A DNA stretch of 11,280 nucleotides from an uncultured Eubacterium sp. (GTDB taxonomy: Bacteria > Bacillota > Clostridia > Lachnospirales > Lachnospiraceae), in NCBI GenBank assembly GCA_900551945.1, contig URYE01000077.1, positions 1 through 11,280 on the forward strand. Direction: 5' to 3'. The first letter of the stretch is position 1. Each line of letters begins with the position of its first letter. This document shows positions 6,048 to 11,280 of this stretch, one piece after another. The notes beneath the pieces are model-generated. The model searched no databases, was not told the origin of the DNA, and saw only the letters and a list, made by a program, of their open reading frames with translations. Made by a program: the position numbers and the translations under genes.

Positions 6048-6899
6048 TTGAATATTAAAGTTATTGATTATCTTGACGAGAATTTAGTTAATGAACTTTA
6101 TTTTCTTTCTTCTTGTTGTGGTGATTATGAACCTTTTTTTAATCTAGGTTATGAACATTTTTTATACTATGACAACAATAAGCTTGTTGGATTTCTTTCT
6201 TATCTGCCTGATGAGAATTGTGAAAATGTATGTGAAGTAACTGCTCTTGTTTTGCCTAATTATAGAAAAAATGGTGTGTTTTCAGTGCTTTTAAATACTG
6301 CAAAAAAACACTTTCCTAACTTTAAGTTTTATGGAAATATTGGTAAAATGCTTACTAATTCTTCTATTAACAAGGGGTTTTATTTTTCTGAATACTTTAT
6401 GAGATTTTCTTATAATGATTTTTTATCAATTGATTGGAAAGCTATATTTGATAATTACAGCAAATTATATATTTTAGAAAATAAAGTGTATGAATTATCA
6501 TTTGATTTTTCTGATGATGATAAATATTATCTTGGATATTTTGATGAAATTGATAGTAGCACTTTAGATGGGAATAACAATACTATTTCTCACAATAATA
6601 TTGTTAAACTAAATATATCTATTGAAAATATTGACTTTGATGAGCCTGTTTGTGTATGCAGCCTTGACTATCAAATATCTTTTACTAATATTTATGGTGT
6701 TTTTACGGAAAGCTTACTTCGCAACAACGGGCTTGGGTGTGCTTTAATTTATAATCTTATTTATGACTATTTTGATAATAATGACAATTCTAACAAGCCA
6801 CTTATTCTTAATGTTTCAAGTACTAATACTAACGCCTTTAAACTATATAAAAAATGCGGTTTTAAAAAGCAAAACCGCATTGATTATTATTATATATAA
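6048..6899 (+). CDS. Tandem-domain GNAT acetyltransferase
   Basis: A 283-aa protein with two GNAT-like halves. The N-terminal half has the β4-like ENVCEVTALVLP (59-70) followed by YRKNGVFSVLL (72-82) in the place of the CoA loop. The C-terminal half has YGVFTESLLRNNGLGCALIYN (216-236), whose RNNGLG fits the R/Q-x-x-G-x-G/A acetyl-CoA motif, and ends with the usual NVSSTNTNAFKLYKKCGF (255-272). The second domain looks like the active one; the first has a weaker CoA motif. TTG 6048 is chosen over TTG 6033 because GGAGGT (6035-6040) is 7 nt upstream of it. It is the only long + strand gene in the left 10 kb, convergent with dapB. Its stop ends one base before the dapB stop, and its last codons contain the dapB terminator. 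Substrate unknown. Confidence 0.85.
   Translation: MNIKVIDYLDENLVNELYFLSSCCGDYEPFFNLGYEHFLYYDNNKLVGFLSYLPDENCENVCEVTALVLPNYRKNGVFSVLLNTAKKHFPNFKFYGNIGKMLTNSSINKGFYFSEYFMRFSYNDFLSIDWKAIFDNYSKLYILENKVYELSFDFSDDDKYYLGYFDEIDSSTLDGNNNTISHNNIVKLNISIENIDFDEPVCVCSLDYQISFTNIYGVFTESLLRNNGLGCALIYNLIYDYFDNNDNSNKPLILNVSSTNTNAFKLYKKCGFKKQNRIDYYYI
6847..6881 (-). terminator. dap transcript terminator inside the GNAT coding end
   Basis: AATGCGGTTTT (6853-6863) and AAAACCGCATT (6871-6881) form an 11-bp perfect stem with a 7-nt loop. Minus-strand exit runs into TTTTTT (complement of A6849-A6854). The hairpin encodes residues of the KKCGFKKQNR segment of the opposing GNAT gene. On the plus strand it has only an A/T-mixed tail (GATTATTATTATA), so + termination would be weaker. 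Confidence 0.8.
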
Positions 6900-7661
6900 T
6901 TATTTTGCTGCTATTACATCACCCATGTTATAGAGTCCATTTTTCTTTCCATCAAGGAACTTGGCGGCTTCTATTGCACCTTTTGCAAATACTGCTTTTG
7001 AATATGCTGTGTGCTTAAATTCAATCACTTCATCTTCACCTGCAAATATAACTTCATGCTCGCCAACAATAGTTCCACCTCTTACAGCACTTATGCCGAT
7101 TTCCTTAGCATCTCTTTTGGCACGTTCTTTACTTCTATCGTATTTGTAGTAGTAATCTTCACCTACAACTTCCTTTATTGAGTCGGCAAGTGCAAGTGCT
7201 GTTCCACTAGGAGCATCTAACTTCTGATTGTGGTGCTTTTCAACGAGTTCTATATCAAAACCTGCTGGTGCAAATACTTTTGCTGCGTCTTGTAAAAGCT
7301 TGAAAAGTGTATTAATACCAAGTGACATATTAGCTGACCTTAAAAATGCTGTCTTTTCTGAAGCCTTGTTTATCTTTTCTATCTGCTCATCACTAAGTCC
7401 TGTTGTACAAATAACTGCTGGCATATTTTTTTCTACGCAGAAATCAACAAGTGTATCAATTGCCTTTGCTGAAGCAAAATCAATAATCACATCTGCTTCT
7501 ACGTCACATTTATCTATTGATGAAAATACTGGATATTCATTTTTTCCTTCGTCAAATGGGTCTATACCTGCTACTATCTGTGCCTGTGTATCTTTCTTTA
7601 AAAGATTAGTAATTACCTGACCCATATGGCCATTACAACCGTGCATTATAACTCTTGTCAT
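6900..7661 (-). CDS. dapB: 4-hydroxy-tetrahydrodipicolinate reductase
   Basis: This 253-aa cytoplasmic enzyme reduces the DapA product with NAD(P)H to tetrahydrodipicolinate, for diaminopimelate (cell wall) and lysine. The Rossmann nucleotide loop is MHGCNGHMGQ (6-15). The catalytic/substrate segment is VEKHHNQKLDAPSGTA (140-155), with His143 and Lys147 in the positions of the E. coli catalytic pair. The protein ends normally (…NMGDVIAAK). No good Shine-Dalgarno precedes the ATG (…ACACAAAATAAAATG), unlike most genes here; the start is nevertheless supported by the family N-terminus. It lies 95 nt downstream of dapA on the same strand with no obvious terminator between, so both probably share the lysine-riboswitch transcript. 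Confidence 0.96.
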   Translation of the reverse strand: MTRVIMHGCNGHMGQVITNLLKKDTQAQIVAGIDPFDEGKNEYPVFSSIDKCDVEADVIIDFASAKAIDTLVDFCVEKNMPAVICTTGLSDEQIEKINKASEKTAFLRSANMSLGINTLFKLLQDAAKVFAPAGFDIELVEKHHNQKLDAPSGTALALADSIKEVVGEDYYYKYDRSKERAKRDAKEIGISAVRGGTIVGEHEVIFAGEDEVIEFKHTAYSKAVFAKGAIEAAKFLDGKKNGLYNMGDVIAAK

Positions 7662-7756
7662 TTTATTTTGTGTACTGTTATCAGATTATGTTTATATACT
7701 TATGTGAAAAATCGCAAAAGTTTTATCTGTAGACAGTGTTCCTTTCTTAAATATTA

Positions 7757-8644
7757 TTAATTTAATATTCCGTAATTAACCATAGCTTTCTTAAGTCTTT
7801 CAAGATTAGCTTCTTCCATTGGACATAATGGCATTCTAAGAGGCCCAACTTCCATTCCCATAAGATTTAATGCGTGCTTTACTGGAATTGGATTAACTTC
7901 ACAGAAAAGTGCATTTACAAGCTCTAATGCGTCAAACTGCATTTGTCTTGCTTCTTCAATCTTACCTTCCATAAACTTTGCACAAATATCATGTGTCTGC
8001 TTAGGAGCTACGTTTGACAATACTGAAATTACACCCTTTGCACCGATTGACATTAATGGAACGATAAGTCCGTCTTCTCCTGAATACATATCAAGCTTAC
8101 CTTCTGATAATGCCATTGTCTGTGTTTCTTGTGCCATATTTCCTGTAGCTGCTTTTATAGCTACTATGTTATCAACTTCTTTTGCTAACTTAGCTGCTGT
8201 TTCTGGTTGGATATTGCAGCCTGTTCTTCCTGGTACATTATACATTATAATTGGAAGGTCTATTGACTTTGCTACTTCTGTATAATGCTTAATAAGACCT
8301 TTTTGTGTTGTCTTATTATAATATGGAGTAACTACAAGACATCCATCAACACCAGCTTTCTGTGCTTCTTTTGAAAGATATATTGCTGTTTCTGTACAAT
8401 TAGAACCTGTTCCTGCTATTACTGGAACTCTTTTCTTTACATAGTCTGCTGTAAATCTTATTGTTTCGATATGTTCTTCATGTGTCAATGTTGACGCCTC
8501 GCCTGTTGTTCCACATATTACGATTGCGTCTGTTGAATTATTAATCTGATAATCAAGAAGTTCTCCTAACTTATCGTAATTAACATCCCCATTTTCTTTC
8601 ATTGGTGTAATAATTGCTACACCTGCGCCTGTAAATATCGCCAT
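7757..8644 (-). CDS. dapA: 4-hydroxy-tetrahydrodipicolinate synthase
   Basis: A 295-aa TIM-barrel aldolase that condenses pyruvate and aspartate semialdehyde, the first committed step to diaminopimelate and lysine. CGTTGEASTLTHEEH (44-58) is the family's substrate loop. Y108-Y109 and Y135 (in IIMYNVPGRTG) are in catalytic-triad positions, and K164 (VAIKAATGNM) is the Schiff-base lysine. The frame opens at 8668, but ATG 8644 (MAIFTGAGVAII) is the start: GGAGGA ends 6 nt upstream of it and the family N-terminus matches. Its leader of nearly 400 nt carries a lysine riboswitch and terminator, so expression should fall when lysine is abundant. dapB follows 95 nt downstream. Confidence 0.97.
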   Translation of the reverse strand: MAIFTGAGVAIITPMKENGDVNYDKLGELLDYQINNSTDAIVICGTTGEASTLTHEEHIETIRFTADYVKKRVPVIAGTGSNCTETAIYLSKEAQKAGVDGCLVVTPYYNKTTQKGLIKHYTEVAKSIDLPIIMYNVPGRTGCNIQPETAAKLAKEVDNIVAIKAATGNMAQETQTMALSEGKLDMYSGEDGLIVPLMSIGAKGVISVLSNVAPKQTHDICAKFMEGKIEEARQMQFDALELVNALFCEVNPIPVKHALNLMGMEVGPLRMPLCPMEEANLERLKKAMVNYGILN

Positions 8645-8752
8645 TTTTATTCCTCCATTCATAAGCATAACTGCTTTTATAGATATTTTTATTATATGCA
8701 GTTAAAATAACAAGCTATGAGAAACAAATAACGCTCTGCCTGCTATTTATGC

Positions 8753-8777
8753 AAAAAAAAACTGGCACTAGGGCCAG
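8753..8777 (-). terminator. Lysine-riboswitch terminator
   Basis: On the minus strand CTGGC (complement of 8773-8777) and GCCAG (complement of 8762-8766) form a short GC-rich stem, followed directly by nine T (complement of A8753-A8761). It stands between the riboswitch and the dapA start. The stem is short, so the T-run must carry much of the termination. Confidence 0.7.
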
Positions 8778-8800
8778 AACTAACGCTTTATAGTCCTTTT

Positions 8801-8964
8801 AAGTAGCCCTCCATCATTCTGATGACAGTCGCAAATCTATTAAACTTACGCCCAGCAGTTTATATCCAGACTATACACCACTTCGGCATCATCACCTTTC
8901 GTATACATTCATTTGTGTTCTGGCACATCGTGTATATTACTCTTTAATAATGCAACCTCTACTT
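8801..8964 (-). ncRNA. Lysine riboswitch (L box)
   Basis: Read on the minus strand, P1 is AAGTAG/CTACTT (8959-8964 with 8801-8806). Between them the conserved core elements appear in order: AGAGGTTGCATTATTAAAGAGTA, written here in two parts as AGAGGTTGCATTA and TTAAAGAGTA; GAAAGGTGATGATGCCGAAGT; GCTGGGCGTAAG…TTTGCGACTGTCAT; and ATGATGGAGGGCTACTT. These match the lysine aptamer consensus closely. With the terminator just downstream and dapA next, lysine binding should favour termination (OFF switch). Confidence 0.95.
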
Positions 8965-9047
8965 TATTCTATGGAAATTCTGTGGTTATTGCTACTTTAT
9001 GTTGATTAACAAATTAAGAATTTCTATATATATTTTCTATATGTTTG

Positions 9048-9076
9048 ACTATAGCACTTATGATTGGGTGTGTCAA
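9048..9076 (-). promoter_or_regulatory. Promoter of the lysine riboswitch-dapA-dapB transcript
   Basis: On the minus strand a perfect TTGACA (complement of 9071-9076) and TATAGT (complement of 9048-9053) are separated by 17 bp, with TGC immediately before the -10 (extended -10). Start of transcription would be near 9041, about 75 nt ahead of the riboswitch. Confidence 0.8.
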
Positions 9077-9147
9077 TATATTGATGGAGTTTTTATTTTG
9101 TAGGACTTGTTATTTGAATAGTGTATTTATTATTAAATTTGAATATA

Positions 9148-9156
9148 TGCTATAAT
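9148..9156 (+). promoter_or_regulatory. Extended -10 promoter, + strand
   Basis: TGCTATAAT is a perfect extended -10. The matching -35 region is weak (TTATTA-like at 9127-9132). The expected start is near G9163. No credible protein gene follows, so it is assigned to a candidate small RNA. Confidence 0.55.
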
Positions 9157-9162
9157 AGATAT

Positions 9163-9300
9163 GGGTTTCGACACGAGCCTTATATTATGGTTAATGGATA
9201 CAGTGGTGTCTTTGGTAGTGAACGTCTTATAGAAAGTCATTAGTCTTATATGCTTTCGAGTATATTGGGAAGTGATTGTATATAAGTAATTATTTTTTAT
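9163..9300 (+). ncRNA. Unassigned structured RNA candidate
   Basis: This is about 140 nt following the extended -10 promoter and ending near a T-run (9292-9299). Visible helices are a 5' hairpin GG.TTCG/CGAGCC (9164-9179), GATAC/GTGTC (about 9197-9211), and ATATGC/GTATAT closing on TTTCGA (about 9249-9266). CTTATAT (9179-9185) pairs with ATATAAG (9280-9286) and could close the whole as a multibranch structure. I do not recognise it as 6S, SRP, tmRNA, RNase P or a riboswitch I know. It lies between the dapA promoter and ssb in a region with no gene. A 23-codon ORF from ATG 9161 overlaps it but lacks a ribosome binding site. Confidence 0.4.
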
Positions 9301-9301
9301 T

Positions 9302-9345
9302 AAAAAATGCCATACTAAGTAAGTTCCCCTACTTAATATGGCATT
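9302..9345 (-). terminator. Terminator of ssb
   Basis: AATGCCATA (9306-9314) pairs with TATGGCATT (9337-9345). Past one C·A mismatch, TAAGTA (9316-9321) pairs with TACTTA (9330-9335), leaving an 8-nt loop. On the minus strand the stem exits into a T-run (complement of A9302-A9307). It is 75 nt past the ssb stop. On the plus strand the tail (ATATTAATAAATTTT) is weaker but could also end the small RNA candidate. Confidence 0.75.
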
Positions 9346-9419
9346 ATATTAATAAATTTTCTTAACAACAATTATTACACATTATACATTTCTAATTTGA
9401 AATATCATAAACTATAAAA

Positions 9420-10067
9420 TTATAATTCTTCGTCATCTACTACTTCTATTTTACTTACTGATACTTCGTAAGCAACTCTCTTTTCTACTTCCTCGTCACT
9501 TAACTTCTTAGTATACTCTCTGCTTTGTACTCTGCCCCATATCTGTAAATGTCCACCAACCTCAATAGATGCGGCATAACGTGCATTTCTGCCCCATGCT
9601 ATACATGGTATGTAATCTGACTTTCCATAAGGACGGTTAACAGCTATAAGAACATCAGCAATCTCTCTACCTAAAGGAGTCTTTCTATATATAGGTGGCT
9701 TGCATACATATCCATCTAAGAATATCTGATTTGATTTCGCCTGTTCTTCTGGCATATCATCATCATCAACAAATTGTAATTCTCTTACAAATATTGAAAG
9801 AATTAATTTGTTCTTTACTCCTTCGTGTCGGTTATATGACCTAAATTGTCCTGAAACTTCTAGTTTCATTCCCTTATAATCTTTTGTCACATCAATAAGT
9901 CTTTCAGAAATCATAAGCGGAATAATATCCACCATATCGCTTAATCTGTTAACCGATACACTCACAAGATAGAACCCCTCACCAAATACCTCATGACTGA
10001 ACTTAAAGTCAGATACTACCTCCCCAATAATACTAACTCTGTTGTTTTCAATTACCTTATCAAGCAT
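9420..10067 (-). CDS. ssb: Single-stranded DNA-binding protein with two OB folds
   Basis: This 215-aa protein looks like two SSB-type OB domains in tandem. The N-terminal half is NNRVSIIGEVVSDF…LQFV (about 8-100). An acidic linker DDDDMPEEQ (101-109) follows. The C-terminal half (about 112-210) is closer to classic SSB: IFLDGYVCKPPIYRKTPLGR, IADVLIAVNR, DYIPCIAWGRNARYA and IWGRVQSREY. Bacterial SSB normally has one OB fold and a flexible tail ending in an acidic DDDIPF-type tip that recruits partners. Here the protein ends …VVDDEEL, acidic but without the Pro-Phe tip. This type occurs in Clostridia, often beside the ordinary SSB, so it may be an accessory ssDNA-binding protein. ATG 10067 has GGGAGA 9 nt upstream. 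A small GCCG/CGGC hairpin (10089-10101) lies in its leader. Confidence 0.85.
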   Translation of the reverse strand: MLDKVIENNRVSIIGEVVSDFKFSHEVFGEGFYLVSVSVNRLSDMVDIIPLMISERLIDVTKDYKGMKLEVSGQFRSYNRHEGVKNKLILSIFVRELQFVDDDDMPEEQAKSNQIFLDGYVCKPPIYRKTPLGREIADVLIAVNRPYGKSDYIPCIAWGRNARYAASIEVGGHLQIWGRVQSREYTKKLSDEEVEKRVAYEVSVSKIEVVDDEEL

Positions 10068-10372
10068 TTTTGTATTTCTCCCTTCTTTGCCGACAAACGG
10101 CTTGTGCTTTATTTTGTGTTCTTAATATATATATGTATCGATTTGCAAATATATTACAAAAAAAATTTGTTTTTTTTATGTTCAAAATATAAATTTTTTA
10201 TATTTTTTCAGCCAGAAAACCCATGGTCTTTAGACCGTTGGATGAATGGCGTCACTTTCACATACTGTATAACTGTATATTTTTTACTTAAAACATTGTG
10301 TGATTTGGTAAACATTATAGTATAATAAATAGCATAGAGAATTTCTCTAAATTTAAGGAAAGGATAAATCTT
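10068..10372. other. AT-rich intergenic spacer between ssb and tnpB
   Basis: No gene is visible. The spacer contains the ssb leader with the GCCG/CGGC hairpin (10089-10101) and a very A/T-rich stretch (10120-10208), where AAAATATAA (10184-10192) pairs with TTATATTTT (10198-10206). An IS200/IS605-like hairpin follows at 10220-10241. A TATAAT at 10321-10326 could be the -10 of tnpB, without a good -35. TAGAGAATTTCTCTA, a near-palindrome, lies at about 10335-10349. A minus-strand frame at 10208-10453 looks spurious. Confidence 0.6.
10220..10250 (+). repeat. IS200/IS605-type end hairpin
   Basis: CCCATGGTCTTTAGACCGTTGG contains GGTCT (10225-10229) and AGACC (10232-10236) around TT, flanked by partly paired CCCA/TTGG (10220-10223 and 10238-10241), then ATGAATGGCGTC. 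The pattern CCCA…TTTA…TGGG followed by an ATGAAT-like tail resembles the right-end/guide-scaffold hairpin that ends many clostridial tnpB elements. The outer stem has mismatches, suggesting decay. It could instead be the left-end hairpin of the downstream tnpB element; the sequence does not decide. Confidence 0.45.
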
Positions 10373-11280
10373 ATGTATCTTACGGTCAAACAACAAGTAA
10401 ATCATTTGTGCAAAGAAGATTATTGTTCTATAAAGGAATTTGTCATGCTGCAAAAAATCTTATGAATGAAGCTATATATAATATTCGTCAGTATTATTTT
10501 ACAGAAGGTGAGTTCCTTAAATATGAGAAAAACTACTCACTTTTGAAGAATAGTCCTAATTATAAGACATTAAATTCAAATATGGCACAACAAATTCTTA
10601 AAGAAGTTGACGGTTCATTTAAGTCATTCTTTGGTTTACTCAAACTTGCAAAGCAGGGAAAATATGCTTTCAAAGATTGTAAGTTGCCACACTATCTTCC
10701 AAAAGACGGATATACAACACTTGTCATAGGTTTTGTAAGATTGAACGGTAATGAGTTAATTTTACCATTCTCAAATAGTTTTAAGAAAACGCATAAAGCT
10801 ATTAAGATTACTATTCCACCTATACTGCTTGATAAAAAAGTTAAGGAAATTCGTATTATCCCAAAGGCTAAAGCTAGGTTTTTTGAAATTCAGTACATCT
10901 ATGAGGCTGAATGTATTCAAAGAAATCTTAATACAAACAATGCACTGGCTCTTGACTTAGGAGTAAACAATCTTGTAACAGCAGTATCAAGTTATGGTAA
11001 ATCATTCATTATTGATGGAAAAAGACTTAAATCAATCAACCAATGGTTCAATAAAGAAAATACAAGACTTCAATCTATTAAAGATAAGCAGAGCTTTGGA
11101 AAAAAGACTACAAATAAGCAAAAAGCTATTGCTCGTGATAGAAACAATAAGGTAAACGACTACATGAATAAAGCAGCTCGTAAAGTTATAGATTACTGTA
11201 TTAGTAATGATATTGGAACTCTTGTTGTAGGTTATAATGAAACATTTCAAAGAAAAGTACATATAGGAAAGCAGAATAAT
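10373..11280 (+). pseudogene. tnpB: TnpB-family RNA-guided nuclease, frameshifted and partial
   Basis: An IS200/IS605 accessory protein, an RNA-guided DNA nuclease related to Cas12. ATG 10373, with AAGGAAAGG upstream, reads MYLTVKQQVNHLCKEDYCSI, then KEF, and then loses the frame. The family continuation (CHAAKNLMNEAIYNIRQYYF) is in the next frame from 10441. One missing T in the run at 10439-10441 explains this. From 10441 the frame is open to the window edge without a stop. It covers the N-terminal RNA-binding region (EGEFLKYEKNYSLLK, LNSNMAQQILKEVDGSFKSF), the β-rich wedge segment (KITIPPILLDKKVKEIRIIP, then RFFEIQYIYE) and the RuvC-I motif ALDLGVNNLVT with its catalytic Asp (about 10952). 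It stops in LVVGYNETFQRKVHIGKQNN, so the C-terminal part is outside the window. No tnpA is seen upstream. An intact product could start internally at ATG 10462, but would lack the first helical segment. Confidence 0.85.

Noticed and set aside
9161..9232. 23-codon hydrophobic ORF (ATG at 9161) over the small RNA candidate
   Set aside because: It starts before the predicted transcription start, has no ribosome binding site and is too short to support without conservation; kept only as an alternative reading.
10208..10453. 81-codon minus-strand ORF across the tnpB 5' flank
   Set aside because: No ribosome binding site, low-complexity AT-rich composition, and it overlaps the recognisable start of tnpB on the other strand.
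11032..11262. 76-codon minus-strand ORF
   Set aside because: It lies wholly inside the recognised tnpB frame and looks like an antisense shadow.
1..11280. CRISPR array, tRNA or rRNA genes, prophage genes
   Set aside because: No regularly spaced direct repeats, tRNA-like cloverleaf or conserved rRNA segments were seen on either strand, and no phage structural genes are present.

Overview
The window is AT-rich bacterial DNA. Its features point to a Gram-positive anaerobe of the Clostridia, most likely Lachnospiraceae: strong GGAGG-type ribosome binding sites, A/T-ending codons, a lysine riboswitch ahead of dapA, a two-OB-fold SSB and a DegV protein. The taxonomic call is inference from gene content and style; no rRNA or other marker is present.

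Layout. (a) 1-471: a short tail with a terminator hairpin, then a compact locus that looks like a type I toxin-antitoxin module. It has a + strand promoter, a 28-codon hydrophobic ORF, a long 3' UTR and a + terminator. A consensus promoter on the opposite strand would make an antisense RNA of about 100 nt across that 3' UTR. (b) 472-3020, minus strand: a PAT-like GNAT acetyltransferase and oligoendopeptidase F. (c) 3138-4510, minus strand: a CPA-type cation:proton antiporter behind a fluoride (crcB-type) riboswitch with an overlapping terminator and a consensus promoter. (d) 4540-4968: a 157-bp hairpin element with perfect 17-bp terminal inverted repeats (MITE-like), then a small winged-helix-like gene interrupted by an in-frame TAA. 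(e) 5039-5917, minus strand: a DegV/FakB-type fatty-acid-binding protein. (f) 6048-6899, plus strand: a tandem-GNAT protein whose last codons contain the terminator of the convergent dap genes. (g) 6900-9076, minus strand: dapB and dapA, for lysine/diaminopimelate synthesis, behind a lysine riboswitch, a terminator and a TTGACA/TATAGT promoter. (h) 9134-9345: an apparently noncoding stretch with its own extended -10 promoter (candidate small RNA), then the ssb terminator. (i) 9420-10067, minus strand: a tandem OB-fold SSB. (j) 10068-11280: an AT-rich spacer with a hairpin resembling an IS200/IS605 end, then a tnpB gene. The tnpB runs off the window and appears to carry a one-base frameshift near codon 23.

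How it fits together. Most genes are housekeeping and carry their own promoters and terminators. Two minus-strand units are under riboswitch control: lysine shuts off dapA (and probably dapB), and fluoride is predicted to switch on the antiporter. The accessory content is a toxin-antitoxin-like locus, a MITE-like hairpin, a decayed winged-helix gene and a TnpB element. The least described items are the putative toxin/antisense locus, the unassigned RNA candidate at about 9163-9300, and the 157-bp hairpin element.
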